This document shows positions 17,202-25,677 of a stretch of 64,000 nucleotides of DNA, piece after piece. Source of the stretch: AC-32 sp963719275 (GTDB lineage Bacteria; Actinomycetota; Thermoleophilia; Gaiellales; Gaiellaceae). The notes under the pieces were generated by a model. That model saw only the letters and a program-made list of their open reading frames with translations. It had not been told where the DNA came from and made no database searches. The position numbers and the translations under genes were made by a program. The DNA is taken from positions 372,001 through 436,000 of the forward strand of contig CAVRBT010000004.1 of assembly GCA_963719275.1 (NCBI GenBank). Reading direction: 5' to 3'. Every line of letters starts with the position of its first letter. Within the stretch, counting starts at the first letter, position 1.

Positions 17202-18490
17202 GCCGCCCGCGCGAGCCCAGGGTTCACGTGCTCGACCGCGGCCAGGAAGCGATCCTCGTCTGGCCCGATCCCGGCCGCCGACAGCTTCTCCGGCGCCAGC
17301 AGCACGTCGGCGAGCTCGGCGAGAGCCTCCGGCTCGACCGCGTCGACCTCGGCCATGATCCGCTCGATCGAGAGCAGCTCGGTGTCAGTGATCAGCGACT
17401 TGCCGAGCCGGCTCATCCGGTTCGACGTCGACTCCATCGAGAGCATGATCCGCCCCTTCAGGTTGTCCTTGGCGCGCGCGAGCTCCTCGGGCCGCACGTT
17501 GCCCGCCGCGATGTCGGCGATCTGCTCGCTCGCGATCTCGAGGCACGAGTCGACGTTGTCCTCGCGCGTGCCGATGTAGACGCCGATCTGGCCGGTGTCC
17601 GTGTACTGCGACGCGAAGCTGTAGACGGCGTAGGCCATCCCGCGCTTCTCGCGGATCTCCTGGAAGAGCCGCGATGACGCCGAGCCGCCGAGAATCCCGT
17701 CCAGAAGTGACGCGGCGAACCGCCGCCGGTCGGACCGCGCGATCCCGGGCGCCGCGGCGCAGACGTGGTACTGCTCGGTGTCCTTGCGCTGGAAGCGCAG
17801 GCCGGGCGGCGGGGGCTTCACCAGCGTCGGTCGCACCTGCGGCCCTTTCCGCGCAGGCGCGGCCGCGCGCCGCTGCACCCGCACGAGCAGCCGCTCGAAG
17901 TCCTCGTGCTTGAGGTTGCCGGCCGCCGCCACGACGATGTTGCCCGGCACGTACATCGAGCGGTGGTAGCCGGACACCACCCGCCGCGAGACGGACGAGA
18001 TGACCTCCGCGCGCCCGATCACGGGCCGTCCGAGTGCGTGCGTGCCGAAGGTCGCCTCCGAGATCAGGTCGTGGACGAGCTCCTGCGGCTGGTCCTCGTA
18101 CATCGCGATCTCCTCGAGCACGACCTCGCGCTCGGCGTCCAGCTCGGCGAAGGCCGGCGCGAAGACCATCTCGCCCATCACGTCGAGCGCGACCTCGAGC
18201 TTGTCGTCGGGCACGCGCGCGTAGACGACCGTGTGCTCGCGCGAGGTGGCCGCGTTCAGCTCGCCGCCGAGGGCGTCGAAGACCTCGGCGATCTGCTGCG
18301 CGCTGTAGCTCGCCGTGCCCTTGAAGAGCATGTGCTCGATGAAATGCGAAAGCCCGGCCTTGGCGTCGGTCTCGTCGCGCGAGCCGGCGCCGATCCAGAA
18401 CCCGATCGAAACCGAGCGGACGTGCGCGAGGCGCTCCGAGATGACGCGCTCGCCCGAGTCGAGCTCCGTGAGCACGTACTTCTGCTGCAC
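17198..18490 (-). CDS. M16 family zinc peptidase
   Basis: A 430-residue insulinase/mitochondrial-processing-type peptidase, as found between pnp and dapB in many actinobacteria. The inverted zinc motif HFIEH lies near residue 50 (LSHFIEHMLFKGT) and the third ligand in EREVVLEEIAMYED near 125. The N- and C-terminal halves are the paired domains of the family; RLFQEIREKRGMAYAVYSF marks the second. Start GTG 18490, six bases after TACGAT, suggesting a leaderless message. It is divergent from the zincin gene, with only 40 bases between the two starts. Confidence 0.92.
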   Translation of the reverse strand: MQQKYVLTELDSGERVISERLAHVRSVSIGFWIGAGSRDETDAKAGLSHFIEHMLFKGTASYSAQQIAEVFDALGGELNAATSREHTVVYARVPDDKLEVALDVMGEMVFAPAFAELDAEREVVLEEIAMYEDQPQELVHDLISEATFGTHALGRPVIGRAEVISSVSRRVVSGYHRSMYVPGNIVVAAAGNLKHEDFERLLVRVQRRAAAPARKGPQVRPTLVKPPPPGLRFQRKDTEQYHVCAAAPGIARSDRRRFAASLLDGILGGSASSRLFQEIREKRGMAYAVYSFASQYTDTGQIGVYIGTREDNVDSCLEIASEQIADIAAGNVRPEELARAKDNLKGRIMLSMESTSNRMSRLGKSLITDTELLSIERIMAEVDAVEPEALAELADVLLAPEKLSAAGIGPDEDRFLAAVEHVNPGLARAA

Positions 18491-18496
18491 TCGCGG

Positions 18497-18502
18497 ATCG
18501 TA
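18497..18502 (-). promoter_or_regulatory. Putative leaderless -10 box for the M16 peptidase
   Basis: TACGAT ends six bases ahead of GTG 18490 on the minus strand; the divergent zincin box (18518-18523) lies 15 bases away. Confidence 0.4.
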
Positions 18503-18517
18503 CTCGCGGGGGGTCGG

Positions 18518-18523
18518 TACGCT
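18518..18523 (+). promoter_or_regulatory. Putative leaderless -10 box for the zincin gene
   Basis: TACGCT followed by seven bases and GTG 18531 on the plus strand. Confidence 0.35.
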
Positions 18524-18530
18524 CGTCCCC

Positions 18531-18875
18531 GTGGAGCAGGCCGAGGACTTCGAGGACGCCGTCGAAGCGGCGATCGACGCGTTACCGGACGAGCTCCGGA
18601 CGGCGATGTCGAACGTCGCGATCGTGGTCGAGGACGAACCGCCGGACGGCGAGCCCCTGCTCGGGCTCTACCAGGGCATCCCGCTCACCGAGCGCTCGAG
18701 CGCCTACGCCGGGACGCCGCCCGACAAGATCTCGATCTACCGCGGCCCGCTGGAGCGGTTGTACGGGCACGACCCGGTGGTGCTGCGCGACCAGATCCGC
18801 CGCGTCGTGCTGCACGAGATCGCGCACCACTTCGGCATCTCCGACGAGCGCCTACACGAGCTGGATCGCTACTAG
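18531..18875 (+). CDS. Zincin-like metallopeptidase family protein
   Basis: A small soluble protein of 114 residues of the predicted zincin family often called DUF1025. The metal motif HEIAHHFGISDERL lies near the C-terminus, preceded by the acidic family segments VEDEPPDGEPLLGLYQGIPL and IYRGPLERL. Start GTG 18531; the family normally begins about here and no upstream family sequence exists. The gene overlaps the stop of the convergent DsbA-like gene by four bases. Proteolytic activity has not been shown for most members, so the function is tentative. Confidence 0.85.
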   Translation: MEQAEDFEDAVEAAIDALPDELRTAMSNVAIVVEDEPPDGEPLLGLYQGIPLTERSSAYAGTPPDKISIYRGPLERLYGHDPVVLRDQIRRVVLHEIAHHFGISDERLHELDRY

Positions 18876-19651
18876 CCCTTGAGGGCCTCGTCGAGCGCCG
18901 TGCTGAGCGCCGTCAGCCCGGGATCACCCGCGGGGAAGTAGGACGGCTTGCTGCCCGTCTTGCCGATGCCGATCGTCGGCGTGCCCGACACGGCATCGGT
19001 GCGCGACTGCTGGTCGTAGACTCCCGTCTTGTCCGCAACGGCCTGCGAGTTCATGTTGTCGAGGATCGTCTGGGGATCCAGGCCGACGCTCACGGCTGCG
19101 TCGGCGATCATCGAGTCGTCGAGCCAGCCGCTGTTCTCGGCGCCCTGGTTGAAGTAGAGGATCTGCGAGAAGTTGAACGCCTTGCCCATTGGCTCGGCCG
19201 CGATCATCGCGCGGCGTCCGCGCTCGGAGTCGGGGCCGATGAAAGCGATCGGCCGCACGTCGACCTTGACCTTCCCGGGCCGCACGTAGCGCTCGAGGAT
19301 CGTCGGCATCACCTCGGTCTCGAACTGCCGGCAGACCGGGCACTGGAGGTCGATGTACTCGACCATTGTCACCGGCGCGCTCGGCTTGCCGAGGACGTTG
19401 CCCTGCTGCGGGATCCCCTGGAACTGCCCTGCGATCGTGGCCGAGTCCGGAAGCGTCGATCCGGTGACGTCCGAGTTGCCGGAGCTGCCGCCGGCGAAGA
19501 CGATCGCCAGGATCACCGCGAGTGCGACGGCGATGACCAGCGCGAGCGCGATGCCGAGCACCTTCGGGGACGCCCGCCGCCCTTCGGTGCTGCGAACCGG
19601 CGGCCGCGCGACCGCCTGTCGCTGCTTTCGAGCCTGCTTCCCGCTCGTCAT
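18872..19651 (-). CDS. DsbA/BdbD-like membrane-anchored thioredoxin-fold oxidoreductase
   Basis: 259 residues. A basic cytoplasmic tail (about 30 residues) and one membrane helix (33-53) anchor a periplasm-facing thioredoxin fold with a CPVC active site near residue 105 (DLQCPVCRQFE) and a late cis-Pro region (VSGTPTIGIG). It probably introduces disulfides into exported proteins. The ATG overlaps the stop of the DsbB-like gene as ATGA, so oxidase and re-oxidising partner are made together. This pair, with a membrane protein, sits between pnp and the M16 peptidase gene. Confidence 0.88.
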   Translation of the reverse strand: MTSGKQARKQRQAVARPPVRSTEGRRASPKVLGIALALVIAVALAVILAIVFAGGSSGNSDVTGSTLPDSATIAGQFQGIPQQGNVLGKPSAPVTMVEYIDLQCPVCRQFETEVMPTILERYVRPGKVKVDVRPIAFIGPDSERGRRAMIAAEPMGKAFNFSQILYFNQGAENSGWLDDSMIADAAVSVGLDPQTILDNMNSQAVADKTGVYDQQSRTDAVSGTPTIGIGKTGSKPSYFPAGDPGLTALSTALDEALKG

Positions 19652-20214
19652 GTCGTCCGAACCGTAGCGCGAGAGACGGGCGGCGATGCACCGATCACGA
19701 GGAGCTCGAAGCAGAGGACGAACGCGGTGAGGGTAAGGGTCGGGATGGTCATGTAGCCGAACTCGTTGATCCACTTCGTCGCGCACCCGCCCGGCGCCGA
19801 GATGAGGCACGCCTGCGCCTGCTTGACCACGTGGTTCTCGACGAGCAGGTGGTAGATCGAGACGCACGCGCCCACAAGCGGGAGCGGCAGCAGGTAGCCC
19901 GCCACGCGGCGGTCGTTCGCCAGCGCCGCGAGCAGCGTGATGATCGTGAGCGGGTACATGCAGATTCGCTGGAACCAGCAGAGCTCGCAGGGGACGAACC
20001 CCGCGATCTCGGAGAAGAAGAGGCTCCCGCCCGTGGCGATCGATGAGACGAGGAACACGAGCCAGAGCTCGTAGCCCTCCAGCGCGGCGCGCACGGCATC
20101 GCCCGGACCGCGCAGGCCGAAGAGCCAGGCGAGACCGACGAGCAGCAGCAGGCCGGCCAGCACCTGCCCCACGACCCCGAGGGCCGAAAGCAGGACGATG
20201 ACGTCGTGCGTCAC
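19648..20214 (-). CDS. DsbB/BdbC-like disulfide bond formation protein
   Basis: A 188-residue, four-to-five-helix membrane protein that would re-oxidise the adjacent DsbA-like protein through quinone. The first Cys pair is in VPCELCWFQRICMYP (about residue 80) and the second in QACLISAPGGCA (about 145), the DsbB arrangement. GTG 20214 overlaps the stop of the upstream gene as GTGA. A VKOR-type protein is less likely because of the CxxCWFQR motif. Confidence 0.88.
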   Translation of the reverse strand: MTHDVIVLLSALGVVGQVLAGLLLLVGLAWLFGLRGPGDAVRAALEGYELWLVFLVSSIATGGSLFFSEIAGFVPCELCWFQRICMYPLTIITLLAALANDRRVAGYLLPLPLVGACVSIYHLLVENHVVKQAQACLISAPGGCATKWINEFGYMTIPTLTLTAFVLCFELLVIGASPPVSRATVRTT

Positions 20215-20681
20215 CGCGGCACCTCGAACACCCGCTCGCTCTCGACTTCTACGAAGAAGCGCGCCCCCCGCGCGCGCTCCCACGCCGATAGACGCGCCGC
20301 GCCGACCAGCGCCATCACCCCGAGCCCGGCGAGGATGCCCGCCAGGAACGCCGCCAGGGGCGGCTGCGGCCAGAGCGCGACCAGGGTCAGGACGGTCAGG
20401 CCGATCGTGCTCGGGTACGTCGCAGCGGCGAGCGCCCGGAGACGGCTTTCCACCCGAAAGTCGTCCGGCGCCGGCTGCGCGTCGCGGAAACGCCGTGCCG
20501 CGCGCTGAGGCCTGCCGCCCGCGTACACGGAGAACAGCACGAGCCCCGCGCCAAAGGCGACCAGGCCGACGGCTGGACCGCGGTCGACGCCGCGCGCAAC
20601 CGCTGCGACGGTGCCGGCCGCCGCGAGGGCGAAGCGGAGCGCGGTAATCAGGAGCGCCTGCGCTCGTGCCTCCACGAGCAC
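20211..20681 (-). CDS. Membrane protein of unknown function
   Basis: 156 residues with two pairs of hydrophobic helices (about 15-50 and 95-130) separated by a basic cytoplasmic segment (RPQRAARRFRDAQPAP). No family recognised. I choose GTG 20681 because AGGAGGGAG lies about six bases upstream; the longer frame overlaps pnp without support. It follows pnp by 25 bases and overlaps the DsbB-like gene, so pnp transcripts probably continue through it. Confidence 0.65.
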   Translation of the reverse strand: MLVEARAQALLITALRFALAAAGTVAAVARGVDRGPAVGLVAFGAGLVLFSVYAGGRPQRAARRFRDAQPAPDDFRVESRLRALAAATYPSTIGLTVLTLVALWPQPPLAAFLAGILAGLGVMALVGAARLSAWERARGARFFVEVESERVFEVPR

Positions 20682-20706
20682 TGGCGCTCCCTCCTGCTCG
20701 CGTACC

Positions 20707-23202
20707 TCAGCTGCGGTCGCGTCCGCCGCGTCCACGCCCACCGCGGCCGCGGCCTCGCTCGCCGTCGCGTCGCGGCGGGCGCTCCTCGCGCTCGCGGGGC
20801 GGCGCATCCTTGGCCCGCTCGATCAGCTCCTCGGGTTGGACGAGGTTGCCGTTCTCGTGCTTCGCGATCAGCTTCAGGCCGATCCGGCCGCGCTCCTTGT
20901 CGACCTCTTGCACCAGGACGTCGAGCACATCGCCGCGCCCGATCACGTCCTCGATGTGGCCGACGCGGCCCGGGCCGACGTTGGAGACGTGCAGCAGGCC
21001 GTCGGTGCCCTTCTTCAGCTCGACGAAGGCGCCGAACTGCGTCGTCTTCACCACCTTGCCGGTGTAGGTGTCCCCGACCTCGGGCTCCTTCGTGAGCCCT
21101 TCGATCGCCGCGATCGCCGCGTCCGCCTTCTCGCCCTCGGTCGCGTAGATGAGGATCGTCCCGTCCTCCTCGATGTCGATCTGGACCTCGTAGTCGGCCT
21201 CCAGCGAGCGGATCGTCTCGCCGCCCTTGCCGATCACCATCCCGATCTTCTCGGGGTCGATCTTGACCGTGGAGATACGCGGGGCGTGGGACGGAAGCTC
21301 GGCCCGGCTTGCCGGGATCGTCTCGGCCATGCGGTCGAGGATGAACTCGCGCGCCCGCTTCGCCTGCTCGAGCGCGTTCCGCATGATCTCCTGCGTGACA
21401 CCGGTGATCTTGATGTCCATCTGGAGCGCGGTGATGCCGTCACGCGAGCCGGCGACCTTGAAGTCCATGTCACCGAGGTGGTCCTCGGCGCCCTGGATGT
21501 CGGTCAGGACCACGTAGTCGTCGCCCTCCTTGACGAGGCCCATCGCGATGCCGCCGACGGGCGCCTTGATCGGCACGCCCGCGTCCTGGAGCGACAGCGT
21601 CGAGCCGCAGACCGAGCCCATCGACGACGAGCCGTTCGACTCGAGCGTCTCCGAGACGATGCGGATCGTGTACGGGAACTCCTCGAGCGACGGGATCATC
21701 GGCTCGAGCGCCCGCTGCGCGAGCGCGCCGTGGCCGATGTCGCGCCGCTTCGGCCCGCGCATGAAGCCGGTCTCCCCCACCGAGTAGGGCGGGAAGTTGT
21801 AGTGATGCATGTAGCGCCGGTCGGTCTCGAGGGAGAGGTCGTCGATGCGCTGTCCCTCCTTCGCGGTCCCCAGCGTCAGCAGCGACATGATCTGCGTCTG
21901 GCCGCGCGTGAAGAGCGCCGAGCCGTGCGTGCGGGGGCTGACGCCGACCTCACAGGAGACCTGGCGGATGTCCTCCGGGTCGCGGCCGTCCGGGCGCCGC
22001 TTCTCGACCGCGATCTTCCGGCGGACAAGCTCCTTGTAGATCGACTCGGCCGCCTTCTTGATCTGCTGGCGGGTCATCGAGTCCTTCACGACGGGTGCGT
22101 CCTCGTCCGAGGGGGCTGTCCCGACGGGGAACGGCAGCTGGACTTCCTCTTCGATGCTCTCGAAGAGGAGGCTCCGCTTCGCCGACTTGAGCTCCTTCGA
22201 GTCCTGCTCGGCCTCCGTGAGGCCCCGCAGGTCGTCCTCGAACTGCTGCCGCACCGGCTCGACGACGGCCTCGAGCCGCTTGCGGTCGAGGATCATCGCC
22301 AGGCTCGAGCGGACCTGGATCTGGCGTCGGATGTCGTCTTCCGTCGACTCCATCGAGAGCGGCGGGCAGAGCTCGGCGACGAGCTCCTCGACGACCGTGC
22401 TCGCCTCCCGCAGGCCGTCGGCGGCGATGCGCTCGCCGAAACGATGGCCGTGCTCGAGCTCGAGCTGCTCGGTGAGCTCCGCGTCGAGCCACTTCTCCTT
22501 GCCGATCTGGCGGCGCAGCTCCTCCTGTGCGTCGCAGATCTTGCGGATCTCGGCGTGGGCCAGCTCGAACGCCTCGAGGATCGTCTCCTCGGGGATCTCG
22601 TCGGCACCGGCCTCGACCATCGTCAGTGCCTCGGGCGTGCCGACCACGATCAGGTCGAGGTCGCTTTCGCCCTCCTCTACCTCGGGCAGCGGCGGGTTCA
22701 CGACGAGCCGGCCGTCGATGCGGCCGATCCGGACGGCCCCGACCGGGCCCATGAAAGGCAGCGGCGAGACCATCAGCGCCGCGGAGGCGCCGTTGATGCA
22801 GAGGATGTCGTGGGCGGTGACGAGGTCGACCGAAAGCGTGGTGCACACCACGTGCACCTCGTTCTTGTAGCCCTTCGGCCAGAGTGGCCTGATCGGACGG
22901 TCGATCATGCGCGCGGTCAGGATCGCGCGCTCGGTCGGCCGGCCCTCGCGCTTGAAGAAGCCGCCCGGAATCTTGCCGGCGGCGTACATCCGCTCCTCGA
23001 CATCGACGGTGAGCGGGAAGAAGTCGGCCCCCTCGCGGGCCTCCATGCGGCCCTGCGCGGTGGCGAGCACCATGGTGTCGCCCGCGCGGACGAGGACGGC
23101 GCCGTCCGCCTGCTTGGCGAGCTTGCCGGATTCGAAGGTCAGCTCCTGATCGCCGACGGTGACGGACACCGAGGCAGTCCGGGGCTCAGTCGTTGTTGCC
23201 AT
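20707..23202 (-). CDS. pnp: Polyribonucleotide nucleotidyltransferase (PNPase)
   Basis: Phosphorolytic 3'-5' exoribonuclease of the RNA degradosome. 831 residues, longer than the usual 700-750 because of an extended linker and a basic tail. Two RNase PH domains (the first with GGFFKREGRPTERAIL; the second, catalytic, with ESNGSSSMGSVCGSTLSLQDAG), a KH domain (IGKGGETIRSLE, about residue 650), an S1 domain (GDTYTGKVVKTTQFGAFVEL) and an Arg/Gly-rich C-terminus of about 30 residues likely to bind RNA. ATG 23202 follows a GGAGG site that can be folded into a leader hairpin. Downstream of rpsO in the classic order. Confidence 0.97.
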   Translation of the reverse strand: MATTTEPRTASVSVTVGDQELTFESGKLAKQADGAVLVRAGDTMVLATAQGRMEAREGADFFPLTVDVEERMYAAGKIPGGFFKREGRPTERAILTARMIDRPIRPLWPKGYKNEVHVVCTTLSVDLVTAHDILCINGASAALMVSPLPFMGPVGAVRIGRIDGRLVVNPPLPEVEEGESDLDLIVVGTPEALTMVEAGADEIPEETILEAFELAHAEIRKICDAQEELRRQIGKEKWLDAELTEQLELEHGHRFGERIAADGLREASTVVEELVAELCPPLSMESTEDDIRRQIQVRSSLAMILDRKRLEAVVEPVRQQFEDDLRGLTEAEQDSKELKSAKRSLLFESIEEEVQLPFPVGTAPSDEDAPVVKDSMTRQQIKKAAESIYKELVRRKIAVEKRRPDGRDPEDIRQVSCEVGVSPRTHGSALFTRGQTQIMSLLTLGTAKEGQRIDDLSLETDRRYMHHYNFPPYSVGETGFMRGPKRRDIGHGALAQRALEPMIPSLEEFPYTIRIVSETLESNGSSSMGSVCGSTLSLQDAGVPIKAPVGGIAMGLVKEGDDYVVLTDIQGAEDHLGDMDFKVAGSRDGITALQMDIKITGVTQEIMRNALEQAKRAREFILDRMAETIPASRAELPSHAPRISTVKIDPEKIGMVIGKGGETIRSLEADYEVQIDIEEDGTILIYATEGEKADAAIAAIEGLTKEPEVGDTYTGKVVKTTQFGAFVELKKGTDGLLHVSNVGPGRVGHIEDVIGRGDVLDVLVQEVDKERGRIGLKLIAKHENGNLVQPEELIERAKDAPPREREERPPRRDGERGRGRGGRGRGGRDRS

Positions 23203-23208
23203 GTGGTT

Positions 23209-23277
23209 CCTCCACTTCTGAGAGTGGAGGTTTGAGCGAACATCGGGCCGTAGGCCGGTGCTCGCTCAAACTTCCAC
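23209..23277 (-). promoter_or_regulatory. pnp leader: long hairpin competing with a hairpin that hides the ribosome binding site
   Basis: In the rpsO-pnp gap, arms 23224-23242 and 23259-23277 form a 19-bp stem with two wobble pairs in the RNA, a shape suited to RNase III. The CCUCCAC segment of this stem can instead pair with the GUGGAGG ribosome binding site of pnp (arms 23209-23216 and 23223-23230, 8 bp). The two folds exclude each other. Regulation of pnp by leader cleavage and PNPase itself is established in E. coli; here it is inferred. Confidence 0.65.
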
Positions 23278-23311
23278 CCTCTGGCGGTTGGTGTGTGTGG
23301 TCTGGTTCGGC

Positions 23312-23581
23312 CTACCTCCTCAGGCCGAGCTCCTGGATGAGGGCGCGGTAGCCCTCGAGGTTGCGCTTCTGCAGGTACTGCAGCAGCCTGCGCCGGCGGC
23401 CGACGAGCTTCAGCAGTCCGCGGCGCGAGTAGTGGTCCTTCGGGTGCGTGCGCAGGTGCTCAGTCAGCTCGTTGATGCGCGCGGTAAGCAGCGCGATCTG
23501 CACCTCGGCCGAGCCGGTGTCCTGCTCGCTGCGGCCATGCTTCCCGACGATCTCTTGCTTGGCTTCCTTGGTGAGGGTCAA
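23312..23581 (-). CDS. rpsO: Ribosomal protein uS15
   Basis: 89 residues, the standard length. The family sequence is clear (GSAEVQIALLTARINELTEHL, HPKDHYSRRGLLKLVGRRRRLL). Start TTG 23581, supported by GGAGG about five bases upstream and by alignment with the family N-terminus. It precedes pnp, as in most bacteria; in other species S15 represses its own translation through a leader structure, which is not obvious here. Confidence 0.97.
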   Translation of the reverse strand: MTLTKEAKQEIVGKHGRSEQDTGSAEVQIALLTARINELTEHLRTHPKDHYSRRGLLKLVGRRRRLLQYLQKRNLEGYRALIQELGLRR

Positions 23582-23737
23582 ACCGTCCTCCTTCAAACGC
23601 GACTCCGCGATCCAAGCGCGTCGCGAGGAAGCACACGCGAACGGCCGAGACCGCGGTCTGGCCGGGAAGGGTAGCAACGACGCCGTTTCCGCGCCCCTCG
23701 CCAGGCCCGCCGCCGCCGAGCGCACTCGGTGGCCACC

Positions 23738-23798
23738 TGAGGCGTCGCTTGCGATGCCGCCTGGAGGCTGTGGCGGCTTTGCCGCTGCAGCCGTTTGA
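23738..23798 (+). repeat. Double-hairpin intergenic repeat, family 1, copy C
   Basis: Reads TGA, then hairpin GGCGTCGC-TT-GCGATGCCGCC, then hairpin GGCTGTGGCGGC-TTT-GCCGCTGCAGCC, then GTTTGA on the plus strand. No plus-strand gene ends here, so this copy is detached from a stop codon. Positions 23740-23761 match 10968-10989 exactly in inverted orientation. Confidence 0.6.
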
Positions 23799-23836
23799 TC
23801 CTCCCCACTGCGAGCATAGCCCCGTTTGGCGCACCC

Positions 23837-25270
23837 ATGGTGACGGGAGCGGAACGAAACCGTCACGATCCGCCCACAGTGCAGGCGGCAGTCGCAGCCG
23901 GCCATCCGGCGACCGTCGAGGCCGGCGTCGAGATCCTCTCCGGAGGCGGTTCGGCGGCCGACGCGGCGGTTGCGGCTTCGCTCGCGTCGTGCGTGGCCGA
24001 AACCGTGATGACGGGCCTACTCGGCGGCGGACACGCGATCTACTTCGACGTGTCCTCCGGCCGGGCGCGGAACCTCGACTGCTTCGTTGCTGTGCCGGGC
24101 CTCGGCGTGGAGCGGCGGCGCGAGGCCGAGCTCGTGGAGCTCCACGTGCCGTTCGGCACCGAGCTCGTCCACTACGCGATCGGCCCTGCCTCCTGCGGCG
24201 TTCCGGGCCTTCCCGCGGGACTCGGCGTGCTGCACCGGGAGCACGGCCGGCTGCCGTGGGCGCGGCTGGTCGAGCCCGCCCTCCGGCTCGCGCGCGACGG
24301 CGTAGCGTTTCCCCCGGCGCACGCCGCCTGCCTGGCCATGCTCGCACCCGTGATGACGATGGACGCCGGTGCGCGCATCTACTCGCCCGGCGGCCGGTTG
24401 CTACAGGCAGGCGAGCGGCTCCGGCAGCCCGGGCTGGCGACGGTGCTCGAGGCGTTGGCCGAGGAGGGGTCGCAGACCATGTACGAGGGAACCCTCGCGG
24501 ACGCGCTGCTCGCGCTGATGGAGGAACGCGGCGGGCAAGTCACACGCGACGATCTGCAGGCCTACGAGGCGCGCTGGAGCGAACCGGTGGAGTACGCGTT
24601 CGCGGGCACACAGATCCTGACGCGCGCCGGGCTCGCCTCGGTCGGAGACACGCTCATACGGCTCCCGGAACTCCGTGGGCTCTCGGCGGCTGGGCGCGCG
24701 GTCACACTGGCCCGCACGCTCGTGAGCCCTGACCGCGACGGCGACACCACGAACATCGCGATCGTCGACGCGGAGGGGAACGCCTGCGTCGTCACCTCGA
24801 GCCTCGGCCTCGGCTCGGGCGATTTCGTACCCGGGCTCGACCTCCATCTGAACAGCATGCTCGGGGAGCCCGACCTGATTCGCGGTCCGCTCGAGCCCGG
24901 CGAGCGGGTCGCGAGCATGATGTCCCCGCTGCTGGCGCTGGACGGAGCCGGACCCGCGGTCGCGGGCGGCGCGGCCGGCGGAACCCGGCTACGCAGCGCG
25001 CTCGTACAGGTGACCGCCGGGATCCTGGACGAAGGGCTCGCTCCGGTCGAGGCCGTCATGCGGCCGCGCCTCCACCCGGTCGATGGTCTGGTCAATCTCG
25101 AGCCGGGACTCGGCGAAGACGTCGTGCAGGCGCTGGAGCAGCTAGGGGTCGAGGTCCGCGAGTGGCCAGAACGGCACCACTATTTCGGCGGCGTCAGCGT
25201 CGTTACGCGAGCCGGCGCGGCCGGGGATCCACGCCGAAGTGGTTCTGCGGCGACGCTTCCCCCGCGCTGA
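23837..25270 (+). CDS. Gamma-glutamyltranspeptidase family protein
   Basis: An N-terminal nucleophile hydrolase of about 477 residues, short for the family (540-580). The large-subunit start AVAAGHPATVEAGVEILSGGGSAADAAVAASLA is typical. The autocleavage/nucleophile Thr is in DGDTTNIAIVDAEGN near residue 302, and the small subunit carries a serine-rich GSGDFVPGLDLHLNSMLGE segment and GGTRLRSALVQV. No signal peptide is visible, so it may be cytoplasmic. Start ATG 23837 is preferred; an earlier in-frame ATG at 23795 exists and neither has a good ribosome binding site. Its 3' end overlaps the convergent zinc-ribbon gene by 68 bases. Substrate unknown. Confidence 0.85.
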   Translation: MVTGAERNRHDPPTVQAAVAAGHPATVEAGVEILSGGGSAADAAVAASLASCVAETVMTGLLGGGHAIYFDVSSGRARNLDCFVAVPGLGVERRREAELVELHVPFGTELVHYAIGPASCGVPGLPAGLGVLHREHGRLPWARLVEPALRLARDGVAFPPAHAACLAMLAPVMTMDAGARIYSPGGRLLQAGERLRQPGLATVLEALAEEGSQTMYEGTLADALLALMEERGGQVTRDDLQAYEARWSEPVEYAFAGTQILTRAGLASVGDTLIRLPELRGLSAAGRAVTLARTLVSPDRDGDTTNIAIVDAEGNACVVTSSLGLGSGDFVPGLDLHLNSMLGEPDLIRGPLEPGERVASMMSPLLALDGAGPAVAGGAAGGTRLRSALVQVTAGILDEGLAPVEAVMRPRLHPVDGLVNLEPGLGEDVVQALEQLGVEVREWPERHHYFGGVSVVTRAGAAGDPRRSGSAATLPPR

Positions 25271-25427
25271 ACGGCAACCAGCCCAGGTACCCGCACTCTG
25301 GGCACCCTGGATTCGCGGCTGCGGTCCCGCGGCTCATCGGTTTGGTGTACGGGCTCCCGCAGTCAAGACACCGCACTCGCGCGAACGCGTTCACCAGCCG
25401 GGCTTCGTATCCCTGGTAGAGCTCCAT
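25203..25427 (-). CDS. Small zinc-ribbon protein, 74 residues
   Basis: Contains RVRCLDCGSPYTKP and PGCPECGYLGWLPFS: two CxxC knuckles 18-20 residues apart, a zinc ribbon. ATG 25427 (MELYQGYEARL) is the likely start; GTG 25433 is possible. It lies 35 bases after a second zinc-ribbon gene and overlaps the convergent transpeptidase-like gene at the 3' end. The shared pattern CLDCG...CPxCG-x-x-GW indicates that the two ribbons are related. Function unknown; nucleic-acid binding is only a guess. Confidence 0.6.
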   Translation of the reverse strand: MELYQGYEARLVNAFARVRCLDCGSPYTKPMSRGTAAANPGCPECGYLGWLPFSAGEASPQNHFGVDPRPRRLA

Positions 25428-25462
25428 GTCCACAAGAGCCCGGAAGGTGGCGAAACTTGCGC

Positions 25463-25639
25463 TTAGCTGCTCGTTTCCTCGTCGACCCGCTTGAGCGCGG
25501 CCAGCGCGATCCAGCCGACGCCGCCGCACTGCGGGCAGACGTCGGCCTCCTGCAGACGGAGCGGAAGCGGGTAGACGGTGCCGCAATCGAGGCAGCGCAC
25601 CAGCTGGCGGCGGTCGTCGCGGCGTTTCGGTTGCTCCAC
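25463..25639 (-). CDS. Small zinc-ribbon protein, 58 residues
   Basis: Reads VRCLDCGTVYPLPLRLQ then ADVCPQCGGVGWIAL, two CxxC pairs in ribbon spacing, with a basic N-terminus (EQPKRRDDRRQ) and an acidic end. Start GTG 25639 is the first usable codon after the ribF stop at 25678. It follows ribF closely and precedes a related ribbon gene. Confidence 0.6.
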   Translation of the reverse strand: MEQPKRRDDRRQLVRCLDCGTVYPLPLRLQEADVCPQCGGVGWIALAALKRVDEETSS

Positions 25640-25677
25640 TCGTAGACGGATGCGCGCGCGATGCCGGACTTGCAGGC

